From assembly GCF_010731875.1 (NCBI RefSeq), contig NZ_AP022595.1, forward strand, positions 2,666,001 to 2,730,000: a stretch of DNA of 64,000 nt, written 5' to 3'. Source of the stretch: Mycolicibacterium sarraceniae. Its GTDB lineage: Bacteria > Actinomycetota > Actinomycetes > Mycobacteriales > Mycobacteriaceae. Positions 8,396 to 18,334 of the stretch are shown in pieces. The position numbers were made by a program, and so were the translations under genes. The notes under the pieces are model-generated. The model was not told the origin of the DNA. It worked only from the letters and a program-made list of their open reading frames with translations, and did not search any database. How positions within the stretch are numbered: the first letter of the stretch is position 1; every line of letters starts with the position of its first letter.

Positions 8396-10296
8396 ATAAC
8401 CAAGACTTCCGCAATGTCGCCATCGTGGCGCACGTCGACCATGGCAAGACCACGCTGGTGGACGCCATGTTGCGGCAGTCCGGTGCCCTGACGCACCGCG
8501 GTGACGACACGATCGAACGCCTGATGGACTCCGGTGACCTGGAGAAGGAAAAGGGCATCACGATCCTGGCCAAAAACACCGCGGTGCACCGCCAGCACCC
8601 CGATGGGTCGATGACTGTGATCAACGTCATCGACACCCCCGGTCACGCCGACTTCGGTGGCGAGGTGGAACGCGGCCTATCCATGGTCGACGGGGTGTTG
8701 CTGCTGGTCGACGCCTCGGAAGGTCCGCTGCCGCAAACCCGCTTCGTGCTGCGCAAGGCGCTGGCCGCGCACCTGCCGGTGATCCTGGTGGTCAACAAGA
8801 CCGACCGGCCTGACGCCCGGATCGCCGAAGTCGTCGAAGAGAGCCACGATCTGCTGCTCGACGTCGCCTCCGACCTGGACGAGGAGGCGCAGGCCGCCGC
8901 GGAGAAGGCGCTCGACCTGCCCACGCTGTACGCATCCGGCCGCGCTGGCATCGCCAGCACCACCCAACCCGCCAATGGCGAGAACCCCGACGGCGAGAAC
9001 CTCGACCCGCTGTTCAACGTTCTGCTTGAGCACATCCCGCCGCCGCAGGGCGACCCCGAGGCCCCGCTGCAGGCCCTGGTGACCAACCTCGACGCGTCGG
9101 CGTTCCTCGGCCGGCTCGCGCTGATCCGCATCTACAAGGGCCGCATCAAGAAGGGTCAGCAGGTGGCCTGGATGCGTGAGGTCGACGGCCACCCCGTCAT
9201 CACGAACGCCAAAATCACCGAGCTGCTGGTGACCGAGGGCGTCGAGCGCACGCCCACCGAGGAAGCCATCGCCGGTGACATCGTCGCCGTCGCCGGTATC
9301 CCCGAGATCATGATCGGTGACACGCTGGCCGATCCGGACCACGCGCACGCGTTGCCGCGGATCACTGTCGACGAGCCCGCGATCTCGGTGACCGTCGGCA
9401 CCAACACCTCACCGCTGGCCGGTAAGGTCTCCGGTCACAAGCTGACTGCGCGAATGGTCAAGTCCCGCTTGGATTCCGAGCTGGTCGGCAACGTCTCCAT
9501 CAAGGTCGTCGACATCGGTCGTCCGGACGCCTGGGAGGTCCAGGGCCGTGGTGAACTCGCGCTGGCCGTGCTCGTCGAGCAGATGCGGCGTGAGGGCTTC
9601 GAGCTGACCGTGGGCAAACCGCAGGTGGTCACCCGCACCGTCGACGGCAAGCTGCATGAGCCCTTCGAGGCCATGACCATCGACTGTCCCGAGGAGTTCG
9701 TCGGTGCCATCACCCAGCTGATGGCCGCGCGTAAGGGCCGGATGGAGGAGATGACCAACCACGCCGCAGGGTGGGTGCGGATGGACTTTATCGTGCCCAG
9801 CCGCGGCCTGATCGGGTTTCGCACCGACTTCCTGACGCTGACCCGCGGCACCGGTATCGCCAACGCCGTGTTCGACGGCTATCGGCCGTGGGCCGGCGAG
9901 ATCCGGGCCCGTCACACCGGCTCGCTGGTATCGGACCGCTCCGGTCAGATCACCCCGTTCGCGATGATCCAGCTCGCCGACCGCGGGCAGTTCTTCGTCG
10001 AACCGGGGCAGGACACCTACGAGGGCCAGGTCGTCGGGATCAACCCGCGGGCCGAGGACCTCGACATCAACATCACCCGCGAGAAGAAACTGACGAATAT
10101 GCGGAGCTCCACCGCCGATGTGATGGAGACGCTCGCCCGGCCGCTCGAGTTGGGCCTCGAGCAAGCCATGGAGTTCTGCGCCGACGACGAGTGCGTCGAG
10201 GTGACGCCGGAGATCGTCCGGGTGCGTAAGGCCGAACTCGACGCCACCAGTCGAGCCAGGGCCAAGTCCCGCGCGAAGGCGAGCAACAAGAGCTGA
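8392..10296 (+). CDS. typA: Ribosome-associated translational GTPase TypA/BipA
   Basis: 634 residues from the GTG at 8392, the expected length. GTPase motifs are intact: G1 AHVDHGKT (13-20), the switch I region with KEKGITI, G3 DTPGH, and G4 NKTD. The TypA-specific C-terminal block RKGRMEEM...[16 protein letters not shown] is present. TypA binds the 70S/30S ribosome and supports growth under cold or other stress. The frame is open further upstream to 7981, but that part belongs to the decayed YrhK gene. It precedes lpqW as in M. tuberculosis (Rv1165-Rv1166). Confidence 0.95.
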   Translation: MNNQDFRNVAIVAHVDHGKTTLVDAMLRQSGALTHRGDDTIERLMDSGDLEKEKGITILAKNTAVHRQHPDGSMTVINVIDTPGHADFGGEVERGLSMVDGVLLLVDASEGPLPQTRFVLRKALAAHLPVILVVNKTDRPDARIAEVVEESHDLLLDVASDLDEEAQAAAEKALDLPTLYASGRAGIASTTQPANGENPDGENLDPLFNVLLEHIPPPQGDPEAPLQALVTNLDASAFLGRLALIRIYKGRIKKGQQVAWMREVDGHPVITNAKITELLVTEGVERTPTEEAIAGDIVAVAGIPEIMIGDTLADPDHAHALPRITVDEPAISVTVGTNTSPLAGKVSGHKLTARMVKSRLDSELVGNVSIKVVDIGRPDAWEVQGRGELALAVLVEQMRREGFELTVGKPQVVTRTVDGKLHEPFEAMTIDCPEEFVGAITQLMAARKGRMEEMTNHAAGWVRMDFIVPSRGLIGFRTDFLTLTRGTGIANAVFDGYRPWAGEIRARHTGSLVSDRSGQITPFAMIQLADRGQFFVEPGQDTYEGQVVGINPRAEDLDINITREKKLTNMRSSTADVMETLARPLELGLEQAMEFCADDECVEVTPEIVRVRKAELDATSRARAKSRAKASNKS

Positions 10297-10327
10297 CCGG
10301 GCCGCACACAGTCGTATCGCTACTCTG

Positions 10328-12241
10328 ATGGGCGTGCCGACCCGAAGACGCAGCCTGCGAACTGTGGCTGTGTTCGTGTCCACGCTGGTCACGGCCGCGT
10401 GCACGGTCAGCCCCCCGCCCGCACCTCAGAGCACCGACACGACGAACGCGCCGGCACCCCCGCCGCCGAAGGCGACCCAGATCATCATGGGCATCGACTC
10501 CATCGGCGCCGGCTTCAACCCGCACCTGCTCTCGGATCAGTCCCCGGTCAACGCGGCCATCAGCGCGCTGGTCCTGCCCAGTTCGTTTCGGCCGGTGCCC
10601 GACCCGGCCACCGCGACCGGATCACGCTGGGAGATGGACCCGACGCTGCTCGTCTCGGCCGAGGTCACCAACCAGAACCCGTTCACCGTCACCTACAAGA
10701 TCCGCCCCGAGGCGTCCTGGACCGACAACGCCCCGATCGCTGCCGACGACTTCTGGTACCTGTGGCGGCAGATGGTCAGCGAACCCGGCGTGGTCGACCC
10801 GGCAGGCTACGATCTGATCACCGGTGTGCAGTCGGTCGAGGGTGGCAAGACCGCGGTGGTCACGTTCGCTCAGCCGTACCCGGCGTGGCGCGAGCTGTTC
10901 AACGATCTGCTGCCCGCTCACATCGTCAAGGACGTGCCGGGTGGTTTCCCGGCCGGCTTGGCCCGCGCGCTCCCGGTGACGGCCGGACAGTTCCGGGTGG
11001 ACAACATCGATCCCCAGCGCGACGAGATCCTGCTGGCACGCAACGACCGGTTCTGGGGACCGCCTGCCCATCCCGATCAGATTCTGTTCCGCCGCGCCGG
11101 TGCGCCCGCCGCGCTGGCCGATTCGATCCGCAACGGCGACACCCAGGTGGCCCAGGTGCACGGCGGCTCATCGGCGTTCGCGCAGCTGTCGGCCATTCCG
11201 GATGTGCGGACCGGGCGGATCGTCACCCCGCGGCTCATGCAACTGACGCTGCGGGCTGCCGAGCCCAAGCTCGCGGATCCGGCTGTGCGCAAAGCGATCC
11301 TGGGTCTGCTGGACGTAGACCTGCTCGCCGCGGTGGGTGCAGGCAGCGATAACACCGTCACGCTGGCCCAGGCTCAGGTCCGCGCCCCCAGCGATCCCGG
11401 CTACGTGCCGACCGCGCCACCGGCGTTGGGCCGGCAGCGCTCGCTGGAACTACTCGAGCAGGCCGGCTTCCAGATCGACCGCACCCCGACCGAATCGCCG
11501 GTGCCGTCGCCGCCGTCGGCGGGCTCCCGCGCCGCCCCGCCGCAGCCCGGCCCGCCGGAGATCACCCGCGGCCGGATCAGCAAGAACGGCGAGACGCTGT
11601 CGCTGGTGATCGGGGTGGCCGCCAATGACCCGACGGCAGTAGCGGTCGCCAACACCGCGGCCGATCAGCTGCGCAGTGTGGGTATCGCCGCGACCGTGCT
11701 GGCGCTGGACCCGCCGGTGCTCTATGGGGATGCGCTGGCCAACAACCGCGTCGACGCGATCGTCAGCTGGCATGCGGCGGGCGGTGACCTGGCCACCCTG
11801 CTGGCTTCCCGCTACGGCTGCCCGGCCCTGCGGGCCAGCACCGTTCCCGCCACGCCGGTGCCCACAGCCACTACATCGCCGACCCCGTCATCGAGTCCAT
11901 CGCCGAGCGTGACTACTACGACCACTACAACCGCCCCGACCGCCGCGCCGGCACCTGCCCCGGAGTCCGGTGCGCTGGTGCAGGCGCCGTCGAACCTGAC
12001 CGGCATCTGCGATCGCAGCATTCAGCCCAATATCGATGCTGCCCTTGATGGTTCGGCCAAGATCGACGACGTCGTCAATCTGGTCGAACCACGGTTATGG
12101 AACTTATCGGCGGTGCTGCCGATCCTGCAGGACACCACGATCGTCGCGGTCGGCCCGAGTGTGCAGAACGTGAGCCTGACCGGGGCGGTGCCGGTCGGCA
12201 TCGTCGGTGATGCCGGCCGGTGGGCGAAGACCGCGCAGTAG
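10328..12241 (+). CDS. lpqW: Lipoprotein LpqW, regulator of PIM/LM/LAM synthesis
   Basis: 637 residues. The signal peptide ends in a lipobox LVTAAC with lipidated Cys25. The rest has the fold signature of solute-binding proteins of the OppA/DppA class ([39 protein letters not shown]), but there is no transporter next to it. LpqW is known to steer intermediates between polar PIMs and LM/LAM, acting on the polyprenol-phosphate-mannose-dependent step; pimE mutations suppress lpqW defects, and pimE lies 9 kb upstream here. A Pro/Ser/Thr low-complexity insert (about residues 515-560, including TTTTTTT) sits in the C-terminal lobe. ATG 10328 has an alternative GTG at 10334. Confidence 0.92.
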   Translation: MGVPTRRRSLRTVAVFVSTLVTAACTVSPPPAPQSTDTTNAPAPPPPKATQIIMGIDSIGAGFNPHLLSDQSPVNAAISALVLPSSFRPVPDPATATGSRWEMDPTLLVSAEVTNQNPFTVTYKIRPEASWTDNAPIAADDFWYLWRQMVSEPGVVDPAGYDLITGVQSVEGGKTAVVTFAQPYPAWRELFNDLLPAHIVKDVPGGFPAGLARALPVTAGQFRVDNIDPQRDEILLARNDRFWGPPAHPDQILFRRAGAPAALADSIRNGDTQVAQVHGGSSAFAQLSAIPDVRTGRIVTPRLMQLTLRAAEPKLADPAVRKAILGLLDVDLLAAVGAGSDNTVTLAQAQVRAPSDPGYVPTAPPALGRQRSLELLEQAGFQIDRTPTESPVPSPPSAGSRAAPPQPGPPEITRGRISKNGETLSLVIGVAANDPTAVAVANTAADQLRSVGIAATVLALDPPVLYGDALANNRVDAIVSWHAAGGDLATLLASRYGCPALRASTVPATPVPTATTSPTPSSSPSPSVTTTTTTTAPTAAPAPAPESGALVQAPSNLTGICDRSIQPNIDAALDGSAKIDDVVNLVEPRLWNLSAVLPILQDTTIVAVGPSVQNVSLTGAVPVGIVGDAGRWAKTAQ

Positions 12242-12253
12242 AGCGCTGCGCGG
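12231..12253. terminator. Hairpin terminator between convergent lpqW and exported protein gene
   Basis: CCGCGCAG (12231-12238), seven-base loop, CTGCGCGG (12246-12253): a perfect 8-bp GC-rich stem that spans the lpqW stop codon and lies just before the stop of the convergent gene. There is no T-run, as is common for mycobacterial terminators, so function is inferred from the stem and the convergent position. Confidence 0.5.
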
Positions 12254-12258
12254 TAGGC

Positions 12259-13206
12259 CTAGCCGGCCTTGTGTGCGCGCTTCGAACTGGTGGCTGCGCT
12301 CTTCTTCGGGGTGGCGGGCTTGGCGCTGGTATCGGTGGTCGAGCCGGCGCTGGCCGAGCCCGAATTCAGCTTGTTCACCCGCGATGCTGCCGTCGGGGCT
12401 GGGACCGTCGGGATCGGTCGGGTGGTCGCCCCGGGCCCGCCGGTGAGGTCGGCGTAGATGGTCGAGCGCCCCTCGTTGATCTCGTTGACGAGGTCGGTGG
12501 TGGCGGTCCGGACCGAGTCCTGGATCGGCGCCCGGCCCGCGTTGAACGCGGTGACGACATCACCCGTCTGGGCCAACGTCCCCGCGAACACCGTCGCACC
12601 CTCGACCACGCCGCCGACGATCGTCAGCGGCCCGGTCACCAGCGCCTGGGCGGCGATGTTGACCGTGTAATCGATGGCATGTTTGTAGGCGGCGAAGGCC
12701 CGGTCCAGAGTCGCGCGCAGCGCGAACCCGCCATCGGGGGTTCGCGGCGCGGTGAGCAAGCTGAACGTATTCGTGATCGGCACCTGGAGGGCGAGCAGGG
12801 CGACACCGAGCGCCTGCGCGACGTTCCGTCCGGCCTGCAGCGCGGCGACGAACGCGACCGGGCTGGAGATCAGCCCTTGACCCAGCCCGACGAGGCCCCA
12901 CCCGGTGAACGGCGCGTGCGTCGGTGCCGGTGCCGGAGTGTTCGGGCCGAGGCAGTAGGTCGCACACTGCTGCGTGCTGCCGAACAGGATGGGCGCCGCG
13001 GCGAGGATGTCGCCGAGCACGTTGATGCCGATCTGGTAGGGGATGGCCCCGAAAGCCGGCACGGTCAGGTTGGTGAGCTGAATATCGGGCATGTGTACGG
13101 TCGCGATCCGCGCGTCCTGGCTGGGGACCAGGGGACTAACGGCGATGACGCCCGCCCCTGCGAGCGCGATGCTGGTTCTGTAGAGCGAGCTGAGTGCGGC
13201 AGGCAT
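12259..13206 (-). CDS. Exported protein with signal peptide and basic C-terminal tail, unknown function
   Basis: 315 residues, ATG preceded by GGGGGGAGGGG. A signal peptide (residues 1-~30, LYRTSIALAGAGVIAVSPLVP) is followed by the short segment VHMPDIQLTNLT. The middle (~50-230) is predicted helical and hydrophobic, with a Cys pair QCATYC (residues ~80-85). The last ~60 residues are low complexity and end in a basic PKKSAATSSKRAHKAG tail. The layout is shared with the proteins at 13335..14375 and 18335..19294. No enzyme motif is seen. Location outside the membrane is inferred from the signal peptide. Confidence 0.75.
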   Translation of the reverse strand: MPAALSSLYRTSIALAGAGVIAVSPLVPSQDARIATVHMPDIQLTNLTVPAFGAIPYQIGINVLGDILAAAPILFGSTQQCATYCLGPNTPAPAPTHAPFTGWGLVGLGQGLISSPVAFVAALQAGRNVAQALGVALLALQVPITNTFSLLTAPRTPDGGFALRATLDRAFAAYKHAIDYTVNIAAQALVTGPLTIVGGVVEGATVFAGTLAQTGDVVTAFNAGRAPIQDSVRTATTDLVNEINEGRSTIYADLTGGPGATTRPIPTVPAPTAASRVNKLNSGSASAGSTTDTSAKPATPKKSAATSSKRAHKAG

Positions 13207-13334
13207 ATTAGGCCCCTCCCCCCGTAGTGAGCTGGTCAGCGAAAGCTACTTTAGAACAACCTGAGGAGGGGTGAATTTCGACCTAGTGAAGCGGGTCGTT
13301 TGAGTTTGCAACCACTAGCCGGTGGGAGCCGGCG

Positions 13335-14375
13335 TCACTCAGTAGATGAGCCGGAAGCCGTGGTGGTCTTCGTATCCCGGCTCGACGGGGCCGTGGGCCG
13401 TGTCGGAGCTGCCGGCTTTCCGGTGCTCGGGGTGCGGGTGGACGTCGGAGTCTGCGCGGCGCCGTCGGTGCCGGGTGCTGGTGATTCGGTCGTTTGGTCG
13501 GATTGACCTGACTCGTCGGTCGACTGCGGTGTGGCGGCGGCGCGCCGGACGCCGGCGGCCGACAGAGTGATGGAACGGTTGCGGCTCGAGCTGCCCTTGG
13601 TGTCCTGGTTGGTGCTCGCCGGCGTACTCTCGGCGGTCGCCTGCCGGGTATCGGTGCCGCTGCTCTGCGGTGCGATGACGCTGGCCGCAGTGGCGGGCGG
13701 CACCGTCGGCACCTGGCGGCCGAAGAGCACGTTCCTGATCCCGTCGACGAGGATCTGAACGGGACCCAGGACCGCCTTGATGGCCGAGCGCACCGTGTCC
13801 AGCGCACCCGAGATATCGCCGTTGAGGAGATCGATCACCGCGGTGAAGACAAACTCCGGTGCACTGATGATGACGTCGACCGCGGCGTATGCCGCTTCGG
13901 AGACTTTTCCGCCCAGGTACGAGGTGTCGGCGACCAGGCCGCTGAGTACCTGCTGAACGTTCGTTTGCACCGGAGCGGCAAACGCCGTGGAAATAGCGGG
14001 TGTGGCGTTGGCCGATTCAACGAAGGGGGCGGGGAGGGGTTCGGGCCGGTAGGCCGTTCGGTCGGGAAGGGCCGCTTCGGCCAGCACTTCGGGGGCGGAC
14101 TCCGAGGCGACCTCGCGGCTGATCCGGTCGGCGTCGGCGGCCAGCGCGGCCAGGATTTGCGCGAGCGCCGGGGCAAGGCCTCCTGGCGGAAGCTGCGGTG
14201 AAAGTGCGCTGAGCAGCGATTTATCTGAGGGGCTGAGCAGGTCGGGGCTGGTCGACAACTGCGTCGTCGAGATCTGCATGTCCCTGGATGGTGGCGCGAC
14301 GGGGTTGGCGACGACCACAGCGGCCGCCGTCAATGCCAGTCCTGTGGTGAGGAATGGCCCCAAGGCCCGTCGCAT
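13335..14375 (-). CDS. Exported protein with disordered Ser/Thr/Pro-rich C-terminus, unknown function
   Basis: 346 residues from the ATG at 14375, which has a strong GAAGGGAG site six bases upstream; an upstream in-frame ATG at 14402 has none and is rejected. Signal peptide residues 1-~29 (MRRALGPFLTTGLALTAAAV, cleavage near NPVAPP), then the segment DMQISTTQLS seen in similar form in its two paralogues of layout. A helical hydrophobic region (~130-220) includes VIDLLNGDISGALDTVRSAI. The C-terminal ~110 residues are Ser/Thr/Pro/Gln-rich and probably unfolded. The gene follows the 12259..13206 gene's promoter region in the same direction. Function unknown. Confidence 0.75.
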   Translation of the reverse strand: MRRALGPFLTTGLALTAAAVVVANPVAPPSRDMQISTTQLSTSPDLLSPSDKSLLSALSPQLPPGGLAPALAQILAALAADADRISREVASESAPEVLAEAALPDRTAYRPEPLPAPFVESANATPAISTAFAAPVQTNVQQVLSGLVADTSYLGGKVSEAAYAAVDVIISAPEFVFTAVIDLLNGDISGALDTVRSAIKAVLGPVQILVDGIRNVLFGRQVPTVPPATAASVIAPQSSGTDTRQATAESTPASTNQDTKGSSSRNRSITLSAAGVRRAAATPQSTDESGQSDQTTESPAPGTDGAAQTPTSTRTPSTGKPAAPTRPTAPSSRDTKTTTASGSSTE

Positions 14376-14584
14376 GCCGTCTCCCTTCGCTGTTTGCGGC
14401 ATGGCTAAAAAAAGACGATACCTGAGAAGAGGCTGATAAGGCTAAAGACTCATCCTGAGAATTTTTGCCATCGTGTCGACGCGAGTCGTCCGGGGCCTGG
14501 GAGAGATTCCTTGCGGGCTAATCCGCCGTGCAGGGCGTCTCACGTCCAGCTGCAGAGTCTCGGCGCCCATGAAGAGCGGGGGTG

Positions 14585-15601
14585 TCACCATTTCTGATAC
14601 ACCAGCCACCGCATCTCGATCGGGCGGTCCGAGCGCGGAACGTCGAACACGTCCTGGCCGCTGACCCAATCGGCATACCAGCTGGTAGGAGGCCATGATT
14701 CGGCCGGCAGATGCTCTCTTTCGTAGTCGAAGACCGACTCGTCGGACACCAGAATCAGCGGGAACCCGACCAGCGCGTCGGCTATCTGCGACTGGGTGAA
14801 GATCGTGGTGTAACACTGCTGGCCCATCTGGAGCGCGCTGTCGTCGGGTGTGTAGTCCCGGTGCGCGACGAAGGCGTTGAACACCAGCCGGCCGCCCGGC
14901 GCGAGGCACTGCGCGGCCAGATCGAACACGCCGCGCAGCTGATCCGTCGAGCGAAAATCCGAGACCACCTCCGACAGCACGATCAGCTGGTAGTCGCGGC
15001 GCAGATCGTCGCGCGTCGCGAAGATGTCGCGTTGCAGCACGCGCACGGTCAACGCGTCCTCCTGCGCGCCGGCGAGGATGGCCTCGGCGAACGACGAGGT
15101 CATCTCCACCACGTCGACGGGATGTCCGCGCCTGGCCAGGGCCAGGGCATTGCGCCCGGTTCCGGCGCCCAGATCGAGGATCGGATAAGTCCGGGGATCG
15201 GCCGCCTCGCCGGCCAGGTTCCACACCCGGGCGTCGGGCTCGGAGCCGAACAGCGGTGGTTCGCGCGTGGCGATCCAGTTCTCGTAGGCGCCTTCGACCG
15301 ACCACCACCGGCACTTCACGTGGTAGTTGACCACCAGTCCCACCGGCGCTTCATAGCTGATCACGATCTCCGAACGCGGTGACGCGGCGAAGGCCTCATT
15401 CAACTGGTCGTCGAGGATGGAGCGAAGATTGTCGACCTGCTCGTCGGTGAACCCGCGGCCCAGGCTCTCGAAGAGACGGAGGCACATCGTCACATAGTGT
15501 TCGAGCATGCCGGGTACCGCGGGCACGGTGATCTCACCGGTGGCGATCGCCCGCCTGTGCAGTCGGCGGGCCATTGCGTTTTCCAGCGGCGAGTTTTCCA
15601 C
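14585..15601 (-). CDS. SAM-dependent methyltransferase (class I)
   Basis: 338 residues from the GTG at 15601; ATG 15574 is an alternative start. The SAM-binding motif I is clear (ILDLGAGTGRNALALARRG, residues ~141-159), followed by the acidic end of strand 2 (VVEMTSSFAEA) and a motif IV/post-motif region (YQLIVLSEVVSDF). The N-terminal 140 residues are a family-specific domain with a VNYHVKCRWW segment. The substrate cannot be read from sequence. It is 32 bp downstream of the ClC gene in the same direction, so both may be one transcript. A much longer open frame upstream is only a shadow of the ClC gene. Confidence 0.75.
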   Translation of the reverse strand: MENSPLENAMARRLHRRAIATGEITVPAVPGMLEHYVTMCLRLFESLGRGFTDEQVDNLRSILDDQLNEAFAASPRSEIVISYEAPVGLVVNYHVKCRWWSVEGAYENWIATREPPLFGSEPDARVWNLAGEAADPRTYPILDLGAGTGRNALALARRGHPVDVVEMTSSFAEAILAGAQEDALTVRVLQRDIFATRDDLRRDYQLIVLSEVVSDFRSTDQLRGVFDLAAQCLAPGGRLVFNAFVAHRDYTPDDSALQMGQQCYTTIFTQSQIADALVGFPLILVSDESVFDYEREHLPAESWPPTSWYADWVSGQDVFDVPRSDRPIEMRWLVYQKW

Positions 15602-15633
15602 GAGAGATCTTCTACCCGATATGGCGTCTGTTG

Positions 15634-16986
15634 TCAGGGCTCGCCCCGGAAAACGTTTGGCGGCGAACCCGCGGACGGGGCCGTGTTGCCAACGGTCGGT
15701 TCGTGATGGTGGCAGTGGTGCGCGCCGGCGTGGTCCGATTCGGGTGAGCGGAAGCAGGTCGCAGACCATGTGCGCTGTGTGAGCCGACTGTCGAGCAGGT
15801 GGGCGGCGATCGCCGCGGCGGCGAACACGATCAGCATCCACACCGGTGGACGCGCCAGTTCCCACACGAACAATGCGGCCCAGGCCGGCGCGCCCTGAGT
15901 GATGGCCAGTACGCCCGCGGCGCAGGCCAATGACACCGCAGGCACGCTGATCGTCAAGGGCGTCCACGTGTTCACCGCGATGGCCACCACCGAGCCCATC
16001 GCCGCGCCTGTGGCCAGCGCCGGGGTGAGCAAGCCGCCGACCGCGCCAGTGCGCAGAAACATGGCGGTGAGCAGCGGTTTGAGAAGCAGGATGCTGCCGG
16101 CCGAGGCCAAGGTCAGGCCATAGGTGACGCTGACGGTCAGCACGCTCTTGCCGTTGCCCGGCAGTTCGGGCCACCAGTGGGAGAGCACACCGATCAGCAG
16201 CCCAGCGGCCCCGATCGCCGGGATCAGTCGCCATGAATCGGCGACGCGATGGGCTTTGGCATAGTCCATCAGCCGGTTGAATCCCCGACCCACCGCCACC
16301 GCCACCGGGGCGAGCAGGAGGGCGAAACCGGTGAGCAGATAGGACAGATGCAAAGCCGGCCACTGCAGCGGCACTTCGAGGTGGGTGACCGGGGCGGCTA
16401 CCGCCACCGCGACGCTCGAGGTGATCAGCGCCGTCCCGGCGATCCGCAGACTCCAAGCGCGCAGCACGATCTGGATCGCGAATAGCGCGCCGCCCATCGG
16501 CACGCTGTAGACCGCTGCCAGACCCGCGCCCGCCGCGCAGCCGAGCAGGATGTGGCGGTCCCCGACCGTCAGCGACAGTCGAGAGGTGCCCAAATCGCCC
16601 AGGGCGGCGGCGAATTGCCGCGGCGCGCCCTCCCGGCCCAGGGATGCCCCCGCCCCGACCAGCAGCACCTGGAGTCCGGCGTCGAGCGTCAACGTCAGTC
16701 GCTGCATCGGCCCCGGCGCGGTGATCACGTCGGTCAGCGACGGCACCGGTGTTCGCCGCCGAAGCAGCCACCAGCCCAGACCTGCCAGGGTGCCACCGAT
16801 CATCGGGCCCACCGCGCGTCGCACCGGGCTCGACTCGGTGACACCGTCCAGCAGTGTCCCGAAGCTGTAGTGGTAAGTCAGGTGCTCGACGGCGTGCAAC
16901 ACCAGCGTCGTCGCGGCGCCGGCGACACCGGCCAGCAGGCCGATCGCCAGGACCGCGCAGGCGAACTCCAGGTCGCGCCGCTTCAC
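15634..16986 (-). CDS. ClC-family chloride channel/transporter with His-rich tail
   Basis: 450 residues with about 10-12 hydrophobic helices. ClC signatures are present but altered: [10 protein letters not shown] (residues 113-122) holds the gating Glu119, and [14 protein letters not shown] is the GxFxP-type block. The usual PxxGxLFxxE motif reads [10 protein letters not shown], so the conserved Glu is Gln172. The first-half GSGIP motif is not evident. The C-terminus (from ~415) is hydrophilic with [12 protein letters not shown], a possible metal-binding stretch. It is divergent from mshB with 28 bp between start codons. Anion transport is likely; proton coupling is doubtful given the Glu to Gln change. 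Confidence 0.8.
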   Translation of the reverse strand: MKRRDLEFACAVLAIGLLAGVAGAATTLVLHAVEHLTYHYSFGTLLDGVTESSPVRRAVGPMIGGTLAGLGWWLLRRRTPVPSLTDVITAPGPMQRLTLTLDAGLQVLLVGAGASLGREGAPRQFAAALGDLGTSRLSLTVGDRHILLGCAAGAGLAAVYSVPMGGALFAIQIVLRAWSLRIAGTALITSSVAVAVAAPVTHLEVPLQWPALHLSYLLTGFALLLAPVAVAVGRGFNRLMDYAKAHRVADSWRLIPAIGAAGLLIGVLSHWWPELPGNGKSVLTVSVTYGLTLASAGSILLLKPLLTAMFLRTGAVGGLLTPALATGAAMGSVVAIAVNTWTPLTISVPAVSLACAAGVLAITQGAPAWAALFVWELARPPVWMLIVFAAAAIAAHLLDSRLTQRTWSATCFRSPESDHAGAHHCHHHEPTVGNTAPSAGSPPNVFRGEP

Positions 16987-17014
16987 GGGCCGAATCTATG
17001 TCACCGGCGGCGGT

Positions 17015-17893
17015 ATGGTGACGTTCGTGGCTTCGCAGGAGACTCCGCGGTTGTTGTTCGTGCACGCCCACCCGGACGACGAGACGATGAACAACGGTGT
17101 CACCATCGCGCACTACGTGCAGCGGGGCGCCGAGGTCACCGTCCTCACCTGCACCCTCGGTGAAGAGGGCGAGATCATCGACGACCGGTGGTTGCGGCTC
17201 GCGGTCGATGAGGCCGACCAGCTCGGTGGCTACCGCATCTACGAATTGACGACCGCCCTACAGAAGCTGGGTCTACCGGGCCCGCGATTCCTCGGCGGCG
17301 CGGGCCGGTGGCGCGACTCGGGGATGCCCGGTACCCCGGCGCGGGGTCGTACCAAGTTCATCGACGCCGATTTCGACGAAGCCGTCGGTCTTCTCGCCGA
17401 GGTGATCGACGAGCTGCGCCCCCACGTGATCGTCACCTACGACCCCGACGGTGGCTACGGGCACCCCGACCACATCCAGACCCACCACGTCACGACCGCA
17501 GCGGTCGCCGCCGCGACGTGGAAGGTGCCCAAGTTCTACTGGGGTGTCATCGGCGCCAGTGCTTTTCGCGACGGCGTGAATGCGCTCGGTGATGAAGACA
17601 TCTTGGCCGACTGGATCCGCCCGCCCGCCGATGTCGTCTTCGGCTTCACCGACGAGAAGATCACCGCCGTCATCGAGGCACCCGAACATGTCTCGGCGAA
17701 GGTGGACGCCTACGCCGCGCACGCCACCCAGATGCTGGTCGGCCCGACCCGGCGCGCGTTCACCTTGTCCAACAAGCTGGTGCTGCCGGTGCTGGCCGCC
17801 GAACACTACGTGCTCGTAGAGGGCTCCCCGGGCCCGACCGATGAACGTGGTTGGGAGACTGACCTTCTGGCCGGCCTCGATATCGGGCAGTAG
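17015..17893 (+). CDS. mshB: GlcNAc-Ins deacetylase of mycothiol biosynthesis
   Basis: 292 residues. MshB removes the acetyl group from GlcNAc-inositol, the second step of mycothiol synthesis, in the cytosol. Zinc ligands are visible: AHPDDE (His19, Asp22) and the later GHPDH (His153), which match H13/D16/H147 of the M. tuberculosis enzyme. Asp21 next to the metal site is the likely general base. The start is uncertain between ATG 17015 and GTG 17027. A membrane protein gene follows six bases after the stop, the same order as Rv1170-Rv1171. Confidence 0.93.
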   Translation: MVTFVASQETPRLLFVHAHPDDETMNNGVTIAHYVQRGAEVTVLTCTLGEEGEIIDDRWLRLAVDEADQLGGYRIYELTTALQKLGLPGPRFLGGAGRWRDSGMPGTPARGRTKFIDADFDEAVGLLAEVIDELRPHVIVTYDPDGGYGHPDHIQTHHVTTAAVAAATWKVPKFYWGVIGASAFRDGVNALGDEDILADWIRPPADVVFGFTDEKITAVIEAPEHVSAKVDAYAAHATQMLVGPTRRAFTLSNKLVLPVLAAEHYVLVEGSPGPTDERGWETDLLAGLDIGQ

Positions 17894-17899
17894 ACAGGG

Positions 17900-18328
17900 T
17901 TGACGCAGCGACGAAGGGGCGCCGCCGGGCCCGCCGCGATCACCGAGGACCCCGGCGCGACCGACCCCGCCACCGGTACCGTGGTTCTTGCCCTGCTGGC
18001 CGTCGATGGCGTCATCTCGGCGGTGACCGGTGCGCTGTTTCTTCCGCTGTATCTCGGCTCGGCGCCGTTTCCCATCAGTGCTCTGCTCAGCGGGCTGGTG
18101 AATCTGGCGCTGGTGTGGGCGGCCGTCCACTGGACGGATTCCGCCCGCCTTGCCTCGCTGCCACTGCTGACGTGGCTGATCACCGTCGCAGCGCTGGCGC
18201 TCGGCGGGCCGGGCGGGGACATCGTGTTCGGCGGCCCCGGCGTGATGGGTTACGCGGTGCTGCTGTTTCTGGCGCTGGGCACCGCGCCGCCGGCGTGGTT
18301 TCTCTGGCGGCGCAGCAGCGCTAGCTGA
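17900..18328 (+). CDS. Small membrane protein, Rv1171-like
   Basis: 142 residues starting at a TTG six bases after mshB. Four hydrophobic segments are visible (VVLALLAVDGVISAVTGALF, ISALLSGLVNLALVWAAV, LPLLTWLITVAALAL, VMGYAVLLFLALGTAP). It is conserved next to mshB in mycobacteria, but no function is known. It is convergent with the exported protein gene at 18335, leaving only 6 bp. Confidence 0.75.
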   Translation: MTQRRRGAAGPAAITEDPGATDPATGTVVLALLAVDGVISAVTGALFLPLYLGSAPFPISALLSGLVNLALVWAAVHWTDSARLASLPLLTWLITVAALALGGPGGDIVFGGPGVMGYAVLLFLALGTAPPAWFLWRRSSAS

Positions 18329-18334
18329 GGCCGG

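Noticed and set aside
15602..17113. Upstream extension of the methyltransferase frame (842 codons in total)
   Set aside because: The extension is an Arg/Gly-rich shadow of the ClC gene; methyltransferase homology begins after 15601.
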